64,000 nt of DNA from an uncultured Christensenella sp. (GTDB lineage Bacteria > Bacillota > Clostridia > Christensenellales > CAG-917), in assembly GCA_910578325.1 (NCBI GenBank), contig CAJTQT010000006.1, positions 1 to 64,000 on the forward strand, read 5' to 3'. Made by a program: the position numbers and the translations under genes. The notes beneath the pieces are model-generated. The model did not search any database and had not been told where the DNA came from. It worked only from the letters and a program-made list of their open reading frames with translations. This document shows positions 8,655-17,020 of this stretch, piece by piece (the first letter of the stretch is position 1; each line of letters opens with the position of its first letter).

Positions 8655-9665
8655 TTATAGTAAGATTATATTCGATTTTTCGCATTCGGCGCGGACTTCG
8701 TCGGGCCAGATGCTCACCTGCACTTCCCCGATATGCGCCTTTTGGAGCAACAGCATACACAATCTGGACTGACCTATGCCGCCGCCTATGGTAAGCGGAA
8801 GTTCATCCGCCATAATTTCCCTGTGGTACTCGTGCCCGAGCCTGTCCGTAGCCCCCGAAATTTCCAGTTGCGATTTAAGGCTTTCGGCGTCGACTCTTAT
8901 GCCCATCGACGAGATTTCTATGCTGTCCTCCAACACCTCGTCGTAAAAGATGATATCTCCGTTCAGGTTCCAGTCATCGTAATCGGGAGCGCGGCCGTCG
9001 TGCGGTTTTCCGTCTGAAAGCGCGCCGCCGATATTCATCAGAAACACGGTGCCGTATTCCTTTGCCAAAGCCCGCTCTCTCTCGTGCGGCTGTAAGTCGG
9101 GATATCTGTCCAGTGCGGTCTGCGCGGTAATAAACTTGACTTCGCGTTTGAGTTTAAGATCGACAGACGAAAACTTCTGCTTTGTCTGTTCCAGAGTATC
9201 CACTATCGCGCCGACAATGCGCATAACCGCCATTTTAAGGAAGTCCGTATTACGCTGCTGTCTGCTTATCACCATTTCCCAGTCCCACTGGTCAACGTAA
9301 ACGCTGTGCTGATTGTCGCATTTATCGTCGCAGCGTATTGCGTTCATATCGGTATAAAGCCCCTCTCCGCTTCTGAACCCGTATCTTTTGAGAGCGAGTC
9401 TCTTCCACTTTGCAAGCGAATGGACTATCTCCGCCTGCACGCCGTTCTGCGCGGATATATCGAATTTGACGGGACGTTCCACTCCGTTGAGGTCGTCGTT
9501 GACGCCCGTTCCGCTCTTTACGAACAGAGGCGCCGAAACCCTCTCGAATCCGAAATTTTTGACAAAGTTGCGCTGAAACGCGTCCTTGACGAATTTTATC
9601 GCCTTTTCCGTTTCGCGGGTGCTCATCCTCGGCTTGTATCCTTGTGGTATCAGCGTGCCGTACAT
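8655..9665 (-). CDS. asnA: Aspartate--ammonia ligase (asparagine synthetase A)
   Basis: Makes asparagine from aspartate, ammonia and ATP through an aspartyl-adenylate; it is structurally related to class II tRNA synthetases. 336 residues, the usual AsnA length, with characteristic segments VYVDQWDWE and the C-terminal GGGIGQSRLCMLLL. A strong AAGGAGG site lies just before the ATG. It sits between asnS and aspS in one operon, which suggests the three respond together to aspartate/asparagine supply. Confidence 0.96.
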   Translation of the reverse strand: MYGTLIPQGYKPRMSTRETEKAIKFVKDAFQRNFVKNFGFERVSAPLFVKSGTGVNDDLNGVERPVKFDISAQNGVQAEIVHSLAKWKRLALKRYGFRSGEGLYTDMNAIRCDDKCDNQHSVYVDQWDWEMVISRQQRNTDFLKMAVMRIVGAIVDTLEQTKQKFSSVDLKLKREVKFITAQTALDRYPDLQPHERERALAKEYGTVFLMNIGGALSDGKPHDGRAPDYDDWNLNGDIIFYDEVLEDSIEISSMGIRVDAESLKSQLEISGATDRLGHEYHREIMADELPLTIGGGIGQSRLCMLLLQKAHIGEVQVSIWPDEVRAECEKSNIILL

Positions 9666-9698
9666 CTTGCCTCCTTATGACACTCGCAGTGCGGGCGT

Positions 9699-11087
9699 TT
9701 ACATCAGATCGCCCGCGGTACGCGCATACAACTGCACGTCGCGGATGTTGCTTATGCCTGTCACATACATCATTATACGTTCCAGTCCCAGTCCGAATCC
9801 GCTGTGCGGTACGCTGCCGTATTTGCGCAAATCCATATATCCGACATAGTCGTCGAGGTTCATATTTCTCTCCAACATTGCGGCTTTGAGTTTTTCGAAA
9901 TCCGCCTCGCGCTCGCTGCAACCTATAATCTCGCCGACTCCCGGAACAAGCAGATCCGTAGCCGCGACCGTAAGCCCGTCGTCGTTCTGTTTCATATAGA
10001 ACGATTTGATTTTCTTAGGATAGTTGGTTACAAACACGGGCTTGTTAAACACCTTTTCGGTGATATATCTCTCGTGCTCGGACTGCAAATCAAGCCCCCA
10101 GCCAACGGGATACTGGAATTTTTCTCCGCTCTCCTCCAAAATCTTTATAGCCTCGCCGTAATCCAGAACCTTGAAATCGCTGTCTACGACATTCTGCAAT
10201 TTTTCACGCAATCCCGCTTCGAACGCCTTCTCGAAAAACGCGAGTTCCTCGGGACATTCCTCAATAACTGCGTTTATGATATATTTGATCATACTCTGCG
10301 CAATCTCGATGATATCGGGAAGTTTTGCAAACGCCACTTCCGGCTCCACCTGCCAGAACTCGGCGGCGTGCCTCGGCGTATTGCTGTTCTCGGCGCGGAA
10401 AGTCGGTCCGAAAGTATAAATCTTGCCCATTGCCATCGCCGCGACTTCGCCTTCGAGTTGTCCGCTGACGGTGAGTCCCGCTTTGCGCTTGAAGAAATCG
10501 CCCGCTATATACTCCGCTTCGTCCTTTACAGTCTTTGCGTCCGCATATCCGTTTGTGGTCACGCGGAAAATTTCGCCCGCGCCCTCGCAGTCGCTACCCG
10601 TGATTATCGGCGTATGTATATAACAGAATCCGTTTTCCTGAAAAAACCTATGTATTGCAAAACTCAGTTTGGAACGCACCCTGAGCATTGCGTTGAAAGT
10701 ATTCGTTCTGACGCGAAGTTGCGGGATAGTACGCAGAAATTCCATCGAATGATATTTCTTCTGCAACGGATAGTCCGCAGGACAGTCGCCGAGTAATTCT
10801 ATTTTTTCGGCGTTGAGTTCGTATTCGCCCTCTTTCATCGCCTTGACGACGGTGCCGTCCACCGATACCGACGCGCCGTTTTTCATAACGGGCGCAATAT
10901 CCGCTTCCGCGAATTTGGTTTTATCAATAACTATTTGCAAATGTCTGAGCGATGTGCCGTCGTTTACGTTGAGAAACGCCATTGTCTTGCTGTCGCGCGC
11001 GGTGCGCACCCAGCCTGCAACGTTAACCGACTTGCCCTCGAAAGTCTTTCCGTCCGTAAGAATTGCCAGAATGTCAATATTTTTCAT
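9699..11087 (-). CDS. asnS: Asparagine--tRNA ligase
   Basis: Class II synthetase charging tRNA-Asn. 462 residues with an OB-fold anticodon-binding domain at the N-terminus (NVAGWVRTARDSKTMAFLNV), the motif 2 region TFRAENSNTPRHAAEFW, and motif 3 FGLGLERIMMYVTG near the end. The first gene of the operon; start supported by CGGAGCGGATA upstream of the ATG. No T-box leader is visible in the 210-base upstream region. A tRNA-Asn gene lies at 49996 in the same window. Confidence 0.96.
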   Translation of the reverse strand: MKNIDILAILTDGKTFEGKSVNVAGWVRTARDSKTMAFLNVNDGTSLRHLQIVIDKTKFAEADIAPVMKNGASVSVDGTVVKAMKEGEYELNAEKIELLGDCPADYPLQKKYHSMEFLRTIPQLRVRTNTFNAMLRVRSKLSFAIHRFFQENGFCYIHTPIITGSDCEGAGEIFRVTTNGYADAKTVKDEAEYIAGDFFKRKAGLTVSGQLEGEVAAMAMGKIYTFGPTFRAENSNTPRHAAEFWQVEPEVAFAKLPDIIEIAQSMIKYIINAVIEECPEELAFFEKAFEAGLREKLQNVVDSDFKVLDYGEAIKILEESGEKFQYPVGWGLDLQSEHERYITEKVFNKPVFVTNYPKKIKSFYMKQNDDGLTVAATDLLVPGVGEIIGCSEREADFEKLKAAMLERNMNLDDYVGYMDLRKYGSVPHSGFGLGLERIMMYVTGISNIRDVQLYARTAGDLM

Positions 11088-11263
11088 TATCCGCTCCGTT
11101 ATTCTATTTATGTTTTATAATTATAAATACAATTATAGACTTTGTAAAGTGATTTCGCGACTACAAATTACGATGAAAATCAACTATGCGATTTTTAACG
11201 TTTTCTTTTACTTTCCGTGCTTTGCCGATTCACTACCGATAACACGACTCCGCAACGTTTCTG

Positions 11264-11292
11264 TTGATAAAACCCGAAGCCGCGCTTATAAT
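11264..11292 (+). promoter_or_regulatory. trxB promoter giving a leaderless mRNA
   Basis: TTGATA (11264-11269), exactly 17 bases, then TATAAT (11287-11292). Only six bases separate the -10 box from the ATG at 11299, so the usual start point seven bases downstream is the A of the start codon. No ribosome binding site is present. Confidence 0.8.
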
Positions 11293-11298
11293 AGAAAT

Positions 11299-12219
11299 AT
11301 GGAAAAATTATACGATATAGCAATCATAGGCGCAGGTCCTGCCGGACTGACCGCGGGCATCTACGCGTCAAGAGCGGGGCTGAAATGCGCCGTAATCGAG
11401 CAATCGGCAGTCGGAGGACTCGCCACCACCACGGCTAACATCGAAAACTATCCGGGCATAAAACAAACCGACGGGTTTTCACTTTGCTACACTATGATGG
11501 AGCAGTGCACCGCATCGGGCGCGGAATTCGTTTTCGACCGTGTTGCGGACATCGCATTTGACGAAAGTTCGGACGGCGAACTTAGAACAATATCGCTTGC
11601 GGGCGGAGAAACTATATCCGCAAAGAAAATAATCATCACCGCGGGCGCGTCGCCTCGCAAACTGGCAATCGACGGCGAAAACGAGTTTATCGGCAAAGGC
11701 GTTTCTTACTGCGCAACCTGCGACGGCGCATTTTTCAGAAACAAGACCGTTGCCGTTATCGGCGGCGGAAATACGGCGGTCGAGGACGCTCTGTATCTCG
11801 AAAAACTCGCGGCAAAAGTGTATCTCGTACACCGTCGCGACGCTCTCAGAGCGGACAAAATACTATCCCAACGACTGCTTCAAAGCGGCGTGACGCCCAT
11901 CTGGAATTCGGTTGTAGAAAAGATAACCGGCGACGACAAAGTTTCACAACTTGAACTTAAAGATTTAAAAACCGAGAGTTTAAACACCGTTTCTGTTGAC
12001 GGAGTGTTTGTAGCAATAGGTCAGAGCCCGAACACGCAGTGGCTCAGATCGCTTGACCTCGACGAGAGCGGCTACATTGTCACCGACTCTCTTATGCGCA
12101 CATCGGTACGGGGAGTTTTCGCAGCGGGAGACATACGCAGCAAGTCGCTCAGACAAATCGTCACCGCCTGCGCCGACGGCGCGATAGCCGCAGATACGGC
12201 GGCGAAGGAATTGCTGTAA
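11299..12219 (+). CDS. trxB: Thioredoxin-disulfide reductase
   Basis: FAD- and NADPH-dependent reductase that keeps thioredoxin reduced. 306 residues with the FAD motif GAGPAG (11-16), the redox pair CATC (Cys138 and Cys141), the NADPH motif GGGNTA (about 155-160) and the C-terminal FAD motif AAGDIR. I chose ATG 11299 because it gives the family N-terminus; the longer open frame upstream is antisense to asnS. A near-consensus promoter ends six bases before the ATG, so translation is probably leaderless. A bidirectional terminator follows. No thioredoxin gene lies nearby. Confidence 0.95.
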   Translation: MEKLYDIAIIGAGPAGLTAGIYASRAGLKCAVIEQSAVGGLATTTANIENYPGIKQTDGFSLCYTMMEQCTASGAEFVFDRVADIAFDESSDGELRTISLAGGETISAKKIIITAGASPRKLAIDGENEFIGKGVSYCATCDGAFFRNKTVAVIGGGNTAVEDALYLEKLAAKVYLVHRRDALRADKILSQRLLQSGVTPIWNSVVEKITGDDKVSQLELKDLKTESLNTVSVDGVFVAIGQSPNTQWLRSLDLDESGYIVTDSLMRTSVRGVFAAGDIRSKSLRQIVTACADGAIAADTAAKELL

Positions 12220-12250
12220 ACCGCTTTTCGCAAAGGAAAATTTCAATTTA

Positions 12251-12290
12251 AAAAGTATCCGCAAATTATCGCGGATACTTTTATTTTCAT
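12251..12290. terminator. Bidirectional terminator between trxB and glmM
   Basis: AAAAGTATCCGC, eight-base loop, GCGGATACTTTT followed by TTATTTTC. It lies between the convergent trxB and glmM genes and has A/T tracts on both sides, so it can serve both. Confidence 0.9.
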
Positions 12291-12310
12291 TCCGAATCAT
12301 ATTATTTGAT

Positions 12311-13705
12311 TCATTTTGCACGCGCCGACGGCAAGGAATTTTCGCCGTCGCTTTCGGCAAACAGTTTTTTCACTCCCTCGAAAATTCCGACGGAATCCTG
12401 CGAAAAGCATTCGAACGCTATGCGTATGTACGGCTCGGTTCCGCTGGGACGCACTATTAAACGCCCTTTTCTGCCGAACTCCTTTTCTGCGAGTTTAACT
12501 TTACTCAAAAATTCGCCGCTCTCGGCATAATCTTTCGGGTTTTCACAACGGATATTGAATTCCAACATCGGATACGGCGTAAACTTCGGCAGACTGCCGA
12601 TCGTTTTTCTGACTTCGAGAAGCGTGAGCGCGGTTATAATTCCGTCGCCCGTATTAGCGCGGTCAAGCATCAGAATATGGCCGCTCTTTTCGCCGCCTAA
12701 AAGACAGTTGGACTGACGCAAAGTATCCAGTACGTATTTATCGCCTACATTCGCCCGCACGAGCGCGGTATTCTGAAACGCGAGTTCCCTTTGCAACCTC
12801 GTATTTGTCAGCGTTGTTCCGACAACAAATTTTTTGCGCAATTTTCCCTGTATTCGGTAAAGCGTGCTCAATGCCAGAAGTATAGCGTCGCCGTCGTACG
12901 CTTTTCCGTTTACAACAGCCAACACCCTATCGCCGTCGCCGTCGAATGCGAACCCGATTTCATCTTTTTGCACAAGCGGAATAAACCTGTCGAGGTGAGT
13001 GGAACCGCAATCGACATTCACTTTCTCCCCGTCGCGGATGTCGTTCTCGGCAACCACCTGCGCGCCGAGCGACTCGAATATTTCAGGAGCAAGTTCCGCA
13101 AAACAGCCGTGGGCGCAGTCGAGCCTGACTTTTACACCGTCAAATCTCGGAAACATAGACTTTATATGTTTAGCATACAAAAACTGCGCGCCGTCGACTA
13201 TTCGGATTCTATGATTGCGTTTGCTCAACCTTATCGACAGCGCGCTTGTCATTTCGTCGTATGTCAAAGTATCCGCCGCAACGCTGTCTTCATCGACTTG
13301 CGGGAGTTCGGGATTGCAGTTTTCTATCTCGTGCAATCTTGCGTCAAGTGCCGTTTCGTCTCTCAAAGACAGTTTGCTTCCGTTTTTACCGAACACTTTC
13401 AACCCGTTGAAAGACGGAGCGTTGTGCGAAGCGGTTATCATAACCGCAAAATCCGCATTTTCCATATCGGCCACATACGCGAGAGCGGGCGTAGGCAAAA
13501 TGCCTGTAAGCCATATTTGCGCGCTGCCCGTAAGCAAGCCTTTGCAAAGTTGTTTTTCGATTTCCGGGGAGTGCGTGCGCACATCGCGCGCGACGATAAT
13601 TTTCCCGCCCCTTTCCGATAACGCCCTACCAAGCAGATAGGGGATTTGTCCGTCAAGCAAAACCTGTGCCTGATTCCTGATTCCGTCCGTTCCAAAATAG
13701 TACAT
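12311..13705 (-). CDS. glmM: Phosphoglucosamine mutase-like protein
   Basis: Alpha-D-phosphohexomutase family member, most like GlmM, which converts glucosamine-6-phosphate to glucosamine-1-phosphate for peptidoglycan synthesis. 464 residues: N-terminal FGTDGIR (4-10), the phosphoserine loop TASHN with Ser93, the metal-binding loop DGDGDR, the sugar-binding GGEKSGHI and the C-terminal phosphate-binding RPSGTEPYIR. The loop reads ASHNAPSFNGLK instead of the usual ASHNP..DNGIK, so it is a slightly divergent member. The start at 13705 gives the family N-terminus; the longer frame upstream runs through intergenic repeats. A TATAAT box lies seven bases before the ATG, but its -35 is poor. Confidence 0.85.
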   Translation of the reverse strand: MYYFGTDGIRNQAQVLLDGQIPYLLGRALSERGGKIIVARDVRTHSPEIEKQLCKGLLTGSAQIWLTGILPTPALAYVADMENADFAVMITASHNAPSFNGLKVFGKNGSKLSLRDETALDARLHEIENCNPELPQVDEDSVAADTLTYDEMTSALSIRLSKRNHRIRIVDGAQFLYAKHIKSMFPRFDGVKVRLDCAHGCFAELAPEIFESLGAQVVAENDIRDGEKVNVDCGSTHLDRFIPLVQKDEIGFAFDGDGDRVLAVVNGKAYDGDAILLALSTLYRIQGKLRKKFVVGTTLTNTRLQRELAFQNTALVRANVGDKYVLDTLRQSNCLLGGEKSGHILMLDRANTGDGIITALTLLEVRKTIGSLPKFTPYPMLEFNIRCENPKDYAESGEFLSKVKLAEKEFGRKGRLIVRPSGTEPYIRIAFECFSQDSVGIFEGVKKLFAESDGENSLPSARAK

Positions 13706-13887
13706 ACGCAATATTATATGAACCTTAATACGCGCGTGCCTTATACTTTTTGTCGATAAAAAGTTTTTATTATCATATTGAAATAATAAGTGAAAGTTAT
13801 TTTGAAAAATAAACGCGACATTGAAATGAGTGATGCGAATATTAAAATCGAAAACTAAGGGAGTTAAGGTTACTTCTTCCTCTACAA

Positions 13888-13940
13888 GAGTGAGCGGGTT
13901 AGACTTTAATAATATTGCCCCCTCTTTCCCTTCGGGCTTT
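13888..13940. repeat. Intergenic repeat module P, copy a
   Basis: 53 bases closely matching 21417-21469: GAGTGAGCG.GTTA.ACTTTAATA, then ATTGCCCCCTCTTTCCC and TTCGGGCTTT. In both places it lies upstream of module Q and a hairpin element, in the same orientation. A minus-strand open frame (KPEGKEGAILLK) is shared by both copies but has no start or ribosome binding site, so I treat it as non-coding. Confidence 0.7.
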
Positions 13941-14172
13941 AAATATTTATTTAGATCGCCCCCTTCCTTCGGGTTTCCCCCGTTCACGTTCCCCCTTCCC
14001 ATTCGGGCGGGTCCCACGCTCGGCGGGGGACACCTGCGCCCTGCGCACAACAAGTAGCGTCCGCTTTCACTTCACAAAATATGTTTTGTGAAATGAAAGA
14101 TTATGCCACTCGTTCGCGGGCAGAAAACAACACTTGCCCGCTCTCTTGTACTGTACGTTGGTGCTTGTATCG

Positions 14173-14250
14173 CACTTTGGCGCGCGCCCTGCACGCGCTG
14201 TACTTTCTCTATCAGAGAGTTCGTCGTGGATACTCTCGCTCGGGCTGACG
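14173..14250. repeat. Intergenic repeat module Q, copy b
   Basis: CACTTTGGCGCGCGCC.TGC, ACGCGCTG.ACTTTCTCTATC and TACTCTCGCTCGGGCTGA match copy d at 21566-21640 and in part copy a at 4306. Confidence 0.7.
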
Positions 14251-14283
14251 TTATCTAAACTTCGTAACTGCTGTCGGTTGGTT

Positions 14284-14330
14284 TCGCGCCCTGCACGCGC
14301 TGAACTTTCTCTATCGGAGTGCTATTATTG
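14284..14330. repeat. Intergenic repeat module Q, copy c (short)
   Basis: A second, shorter copy directly after copy b: CGCGCCCTGCACGCGCTG, then AACTTTCTCTATCGGAGTGCT. It leads into the type II hairpin element at 14353. Confidence 0.65.
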
Positions 14331-14352
14331 ATGCTAAGACAAGGAAGAAATA

Positions 14353-14479
14353 TAAAACCGCGCTATTGAGATGAGTGACGCGAAAGAGACGTTTTTGCGA
14401 ACCGCCTAGCGTACATATCGTACGTGACGGCGAGCAAAAACGCCTCTGACAAAGTCAATCGCTCAATAGCGCGGTTTTA
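14353..14479. repeat. Hairpin element copy E (type II, complete, 127 bp)
   Basis: Perfect 18-base outer arms (TAAAACCGCGCTATTGAG with its complement), inner arms GAGACGTTTTTGC and GCAAAAACGCCTC with one mismatch, then CCG/CGG pairs and a CGTAC/GTACG tip. It keeps the shape and length of the type I elements while many paired bases are changed on both sides. It lies between module Q and the small RNA candidate and is the only complete copy not touching a stop codon. Confidence 0.85.
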
Positions 14480-14576
14480 AAAGGCAAGCGACCTCGGGTG
14501 ATACACCCAAAGCCGCTCGCTATAATAAGGGGGAAAATTATGAGCATTTTCAATCAAGAACCTTGCTCTTGATTAC
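14480..14576 (-). ncRNA. Candidate small regulatory RNA (~97 nt)
   Basis: On the minus strand a consensus promoter predicts a start at about 14576. The transcript would begin with a hairpin (AATCAAGA/TCTTGATT, seven-base loop), then a single-stranded A/U region containing UUUUCCCCCUUAUUAU, then a strong two-part hairpin (14484-14520, GCGAGCGGC/GUCGCUUGC with GGGUG/CACCC inside) followed by UUUU. The large hairpin pairs fully only on the minus strand, where the mismatches become G-U pairs. The CCCCCUU segment could pair with AAGGGGG-like ribosome binding sites, as C-rich loops do in Gram-positive small RNAs. Alternatively the hairpin is just the distal terminator of mnmG. A plus-strand 10-codon frame also exists here. 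Confidence 0.6.
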
Positions 14577-14582
14577 ATTCAC

Positions 14583-14611
14583 ATAATATCACTACATTAT
14601 ATGTATGTCAA
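14583..14611 (-). promoter_or_regulatory. Promoter of the small RNA candidate
   Basis: Minus-strand TTGACA (14606-14611 on plus as TGTCAA), 17-base spacer, TATTAT (14583-14588 as ATAATA). The -35 box and the spacing are ideal and no protein gene lies downstream before the terminator at 14484. Confidence 0.7.
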
Positions 14612-14957
14612 CGGATTTTTGTATGATTTTTGCAAAAAAATTTTAAAATCGTTGATTTTATTAACAAATCTGCTTATTATTATTGTAATTTATTTGCATT
14701 TTTGTGATAATTGCGTCTGCAAATTTTGATTTTTTGAAAAATTCGGTCTTTAAAAACACACGCTTACAATATCGGTTATTCAAAAATCGGCATTCTAAAC
14801 ATATATTTTGATTTGACGCCTTTTGAACGCTTAAAATCGGAATTTGTAAGTTTTTTAAACAATAAAATTCCGTATCGATACGAAAAAATTGTTCCGAAGT
14901 TGTAAAATCCGAAGCAAAATAATCTTTTTAATTATATTTTCTTTAAAAATTTTGTCT

Positions 14958-16814
14958 TTATTTCAAGGATTCCCTGTTCTTTTTTTGCAATGCAACGATA
15001 AGAACCGCTATATCTGCGGGCGAAACTCCGGAGATTCGAGACGCCTGCCCCAGATTCAACGGGCGTATCTGAGACAGTTTTTGTCTGGCCTCTATACGCA
15101 ATGCCTGAATCGAAGTATAATCGAAATCTTCGGGGATACTTTTGCTTTCAAGACGTTTTTGTTCCTTTACCGCCGCCTCTTCTTTTTTTAGATAGCCCGC
15201 GTATTTCAGTTCGATTACGACCGCCTTTAACGCCTCTCTGTCGCACTCGAAATTCAACAGCGGCAGCACATCGTCCGAAGTTATGGCAGGTCTTCGGCAT
15301 ATTTCACTCAGAGTCGGCGTTTTCTGCGGCATCGTTTCGCCGAGTTTTTCAAACAGCGGCGCAATCAGCGCCCTGTCTACGGGCTTATCCGCAAAAGCGG
15401 CAATCTTTTTCATTTCCGCCTTTTTATTCTGCAACCGCGAATACCTATCATCGCGCACGAGTCCGATTTCATATCCCAACTCGGTCAGCCGCATATCCGC
15501 GTTATCCTGTCTCAACATAATGCGGTGTTCTGCGCGCGCAGTCATCATTCTGTACGGCTCGTCGGTGCCTTTCGTTACAAGGTCGTCTATAAGAACGCCT
15601 ATATATGCCTGATCTCTTCCCAATATAACCGGAGGCTTTCCGTCAATTCCTCGCGACGCGTTTATTCCAGCAATAATACCCTGCGCGCCCGCTTCTTCAT
15701 AACCGCTGCTGCCGTTTATCTGTCCAGCGGCATAAAGTCCTTTTACCGCCTTTGTTTCAAGAGACGGGTACAGACCAAGCGGATTCAGACAGTCATACTC
15801 GATTGCATATCCGTATCTGGCAAAGCGGCAGTTTTCAAGCCCCGCTATCGTTCGGTACATCTCTTCCTGAATGTCCGCGGGCAAAGAGGTTGACATACCC
15901 TGTATATACATTTCTTCGCTGTCCGCGCCCTCGGGTTCGACAAAAATCTGATGCCTTTCCTTATCTTTAAACCGCATCACCTTTGTCTCAATAGACGGGC
16001 AGTATCTCGGCCCTATCCCCTGAATCGTCCCGTTGTAAAGCGGACTCCTGTGGATATTTTTCAATATAACTTCGTGCGTACGCGAATTAGTATACGTAAG
16101 CCAACAAGGCTCTTCCTTATATGTATCTCGGGCGGACATAAATGAAAATCTGTCGCTGTCATCGCCGAGTTGAATCTGCATTTTGTCAAAATCTATGCTG
16201 TCGCGATAAATGCGCGCGGGCGTACCCGTCTTAAACCTGCGCATTTCGACTCCGTGTTCAGTAAGGCTTTTTGTCAGTGCTTTTGCGGATTCGAATCCGC
16301 TCGGACCGCTTTCTTTTACGTCGTCACCCGTAATAATCGTGCTGTTGAGATAAACTCCCGTCGCAAGCACCACCGCTTTCGCGCCGAACGTCTCGCCGTC
16401 CTCGGTGACGACGCCTTCCGCCGCTCCTCCGCTTGCGATAATGCGGATCGCCTCCTTCGCCATAACCGTGAGATTGTCCGTGCGCATTACCTCTGCAAGC
16501 ATAATTTCGTGATAGCGAGCCTTATCCTCCTGTCCTCTTAAAGAGAACACCGCAGGTCCCTTTGCCGAGTTGAGAGTCTTGACCTGCAACAACGCTCTGT
16601 CGGCGCATAATCCCATCTGTCCGCCGAGCGCGTCAATTTCCTTGACGAGATGCCCTTTCGCAGTACCGCCGATGGCGGGATTGCAAGGCATATTTGCGAC
16701 CGTTCGAAAATCCTGACAAAGCATAAGAGTGCTTTTGCCAAGTCTTGCGCACGCAAGCGCCGCTTCTACGCCGGCGTGTCCGCCGCCGATAACGATGACG
16801 TCAAAATTTTGCAT
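14958..16814 (-). CDS. mnmG: tRNA uridine-5-carboxymethylaminomethyl modification enzyme MnmG
   Basis: FAD-dependent subunit that, with MnmE, modifies the wobble uridine of certain tRNAs. 618 residues, the full-length form. The N-terminal dinucleotide-binding motif GGGHAGVEAA is at about 11-20, followed by the family signature around NPAIGGTAKGHLVKEIDALGG and later GLYAAGQINGSSGYEEAGAQG; the C-terminal helical MnmE-binding domain is complete. The ribosome binding site is weak. It ends the rpmH-rnpA-yidD-yidC-jag-mnmE-mnmG block, 206 bases after its partner mnmE, so it may have its own promoter. Confidence 0.97.
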   Translation of the reverse strand: MQNFDVIVIGGGHAGVEAALACARLGKSTLMLCQDFRTVANMPCNPAIGGTAKGHLVKEIDALGGQMGLCADRALLQVKTLNSAKGPAVFSLRGQEDKARYHEIMLAEVMRTDNLTVMAKEAIRIIASGGAAEGVVTEDGETFGAKAVVLATGVYLNSTIITGDDVKESGPSGFESAKALTKSLTEHGVEMRRFKTGTPARIYRDSIDFDKMQIQLGDDSDRFSFMSARDTYKEEPCWLTYTNSRTHEVILKNIHRSPLYNGTIQGIGPRYCPSIETKVMRFKDKERHQIFVEPEGADSEEMYIQGMSTSLPADIQEEMYRTIAGLENCRFARYGYAIEYDCLNPLGLYPSLETKAVKGLYAAGQINGSSGYEEAGAQGIIAGINASRGIDGKPPVILGRDQAYIGVLIDDLVTKGTDEPYRMMTARAEHRIMLRQDNADMRLTELGYEIGLVRDDRYSRLQNKKAEMKKIAAFADKPVDRALIAPLFEKLGETMPQKTPTLSEICRRPAITSDDVLPLLNFECDREALKAVVIELKYAGYLKKEEAAVKEQKRLESKSIPEDFDYTSIQALRIEARQKLSQIRPLNLGQASRISGVSPADIAVLIVALQKKNRESLK

Positions 16815-17020
16815 AAACTACTTTGAAACTTAATTTGTTTTTATGTTTGTTTGTCGACACTCCGATAAACGCGATATCGAGATGCGGTGCAAGATAGATG
16901 CGCAGGCATCCCAACTTTCAATCCGTTCGTAACGACGGCGGGCACTCGCAAGACGTTGAGTCTCCGATAACCGATACGCTTTATAAGGAGACCGAATGCC
17001 GCAGCGCGTTCGATAACATT
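16815..17020. other. 206-base gap between mnmE and mnmG
   Basis: No gene seen. The minus-strand sequence around 16848-16885 has ATCGGAGTG.CGAC and AAACGCGATATCGAGATG, faint matches to repeat module Q and to the left arm of the type II hairpin element, so this may be an old, decayed repeat copy. Confidence 0.35.

Larger units (their letters stand above)
13706..14957. other. 1.25-kb gene-free region rich in repeats
   Basis: No protein gene is supported here. In order it holds an AT-rich stretch with a faint half-element relic (about 13811-13838), repeat module P (13888-13940), further C-rich sequence to about 14060, a short hairpin around TTCACAAAATATGTTTTGTGAA (about 14072-14093), two module Q copies (14173-14250 and 14284-14330), a complete type II hairpin element (14353-14479), a candidate small RNA on the minus strand (14480-14576) with its promoter, and about 340 bases of AT-rich sequence before mnmG in which I see nothing. 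Confidence 0.7.

Noticed and set aside
11088..11298. A T-box leader controlling the asnS-asnA-aspS operon.
   Set aside because: No T-box sequence, specifier stem or antiterminator/terminator pair is visible in the 210 bases upstream of asnS.
14540..14572. Small plus-strand reading frame MSIFNQEPCS with an excellent AAGGGGG ribosome binding site and a TATAAT before it.
   Set aside because: The plus-strand -35 is poor, the large hairpin pairs fully only on the minus strand, and the apparent ribosome binding site is just the complement of the C-rich loop of the small RNA candidate.
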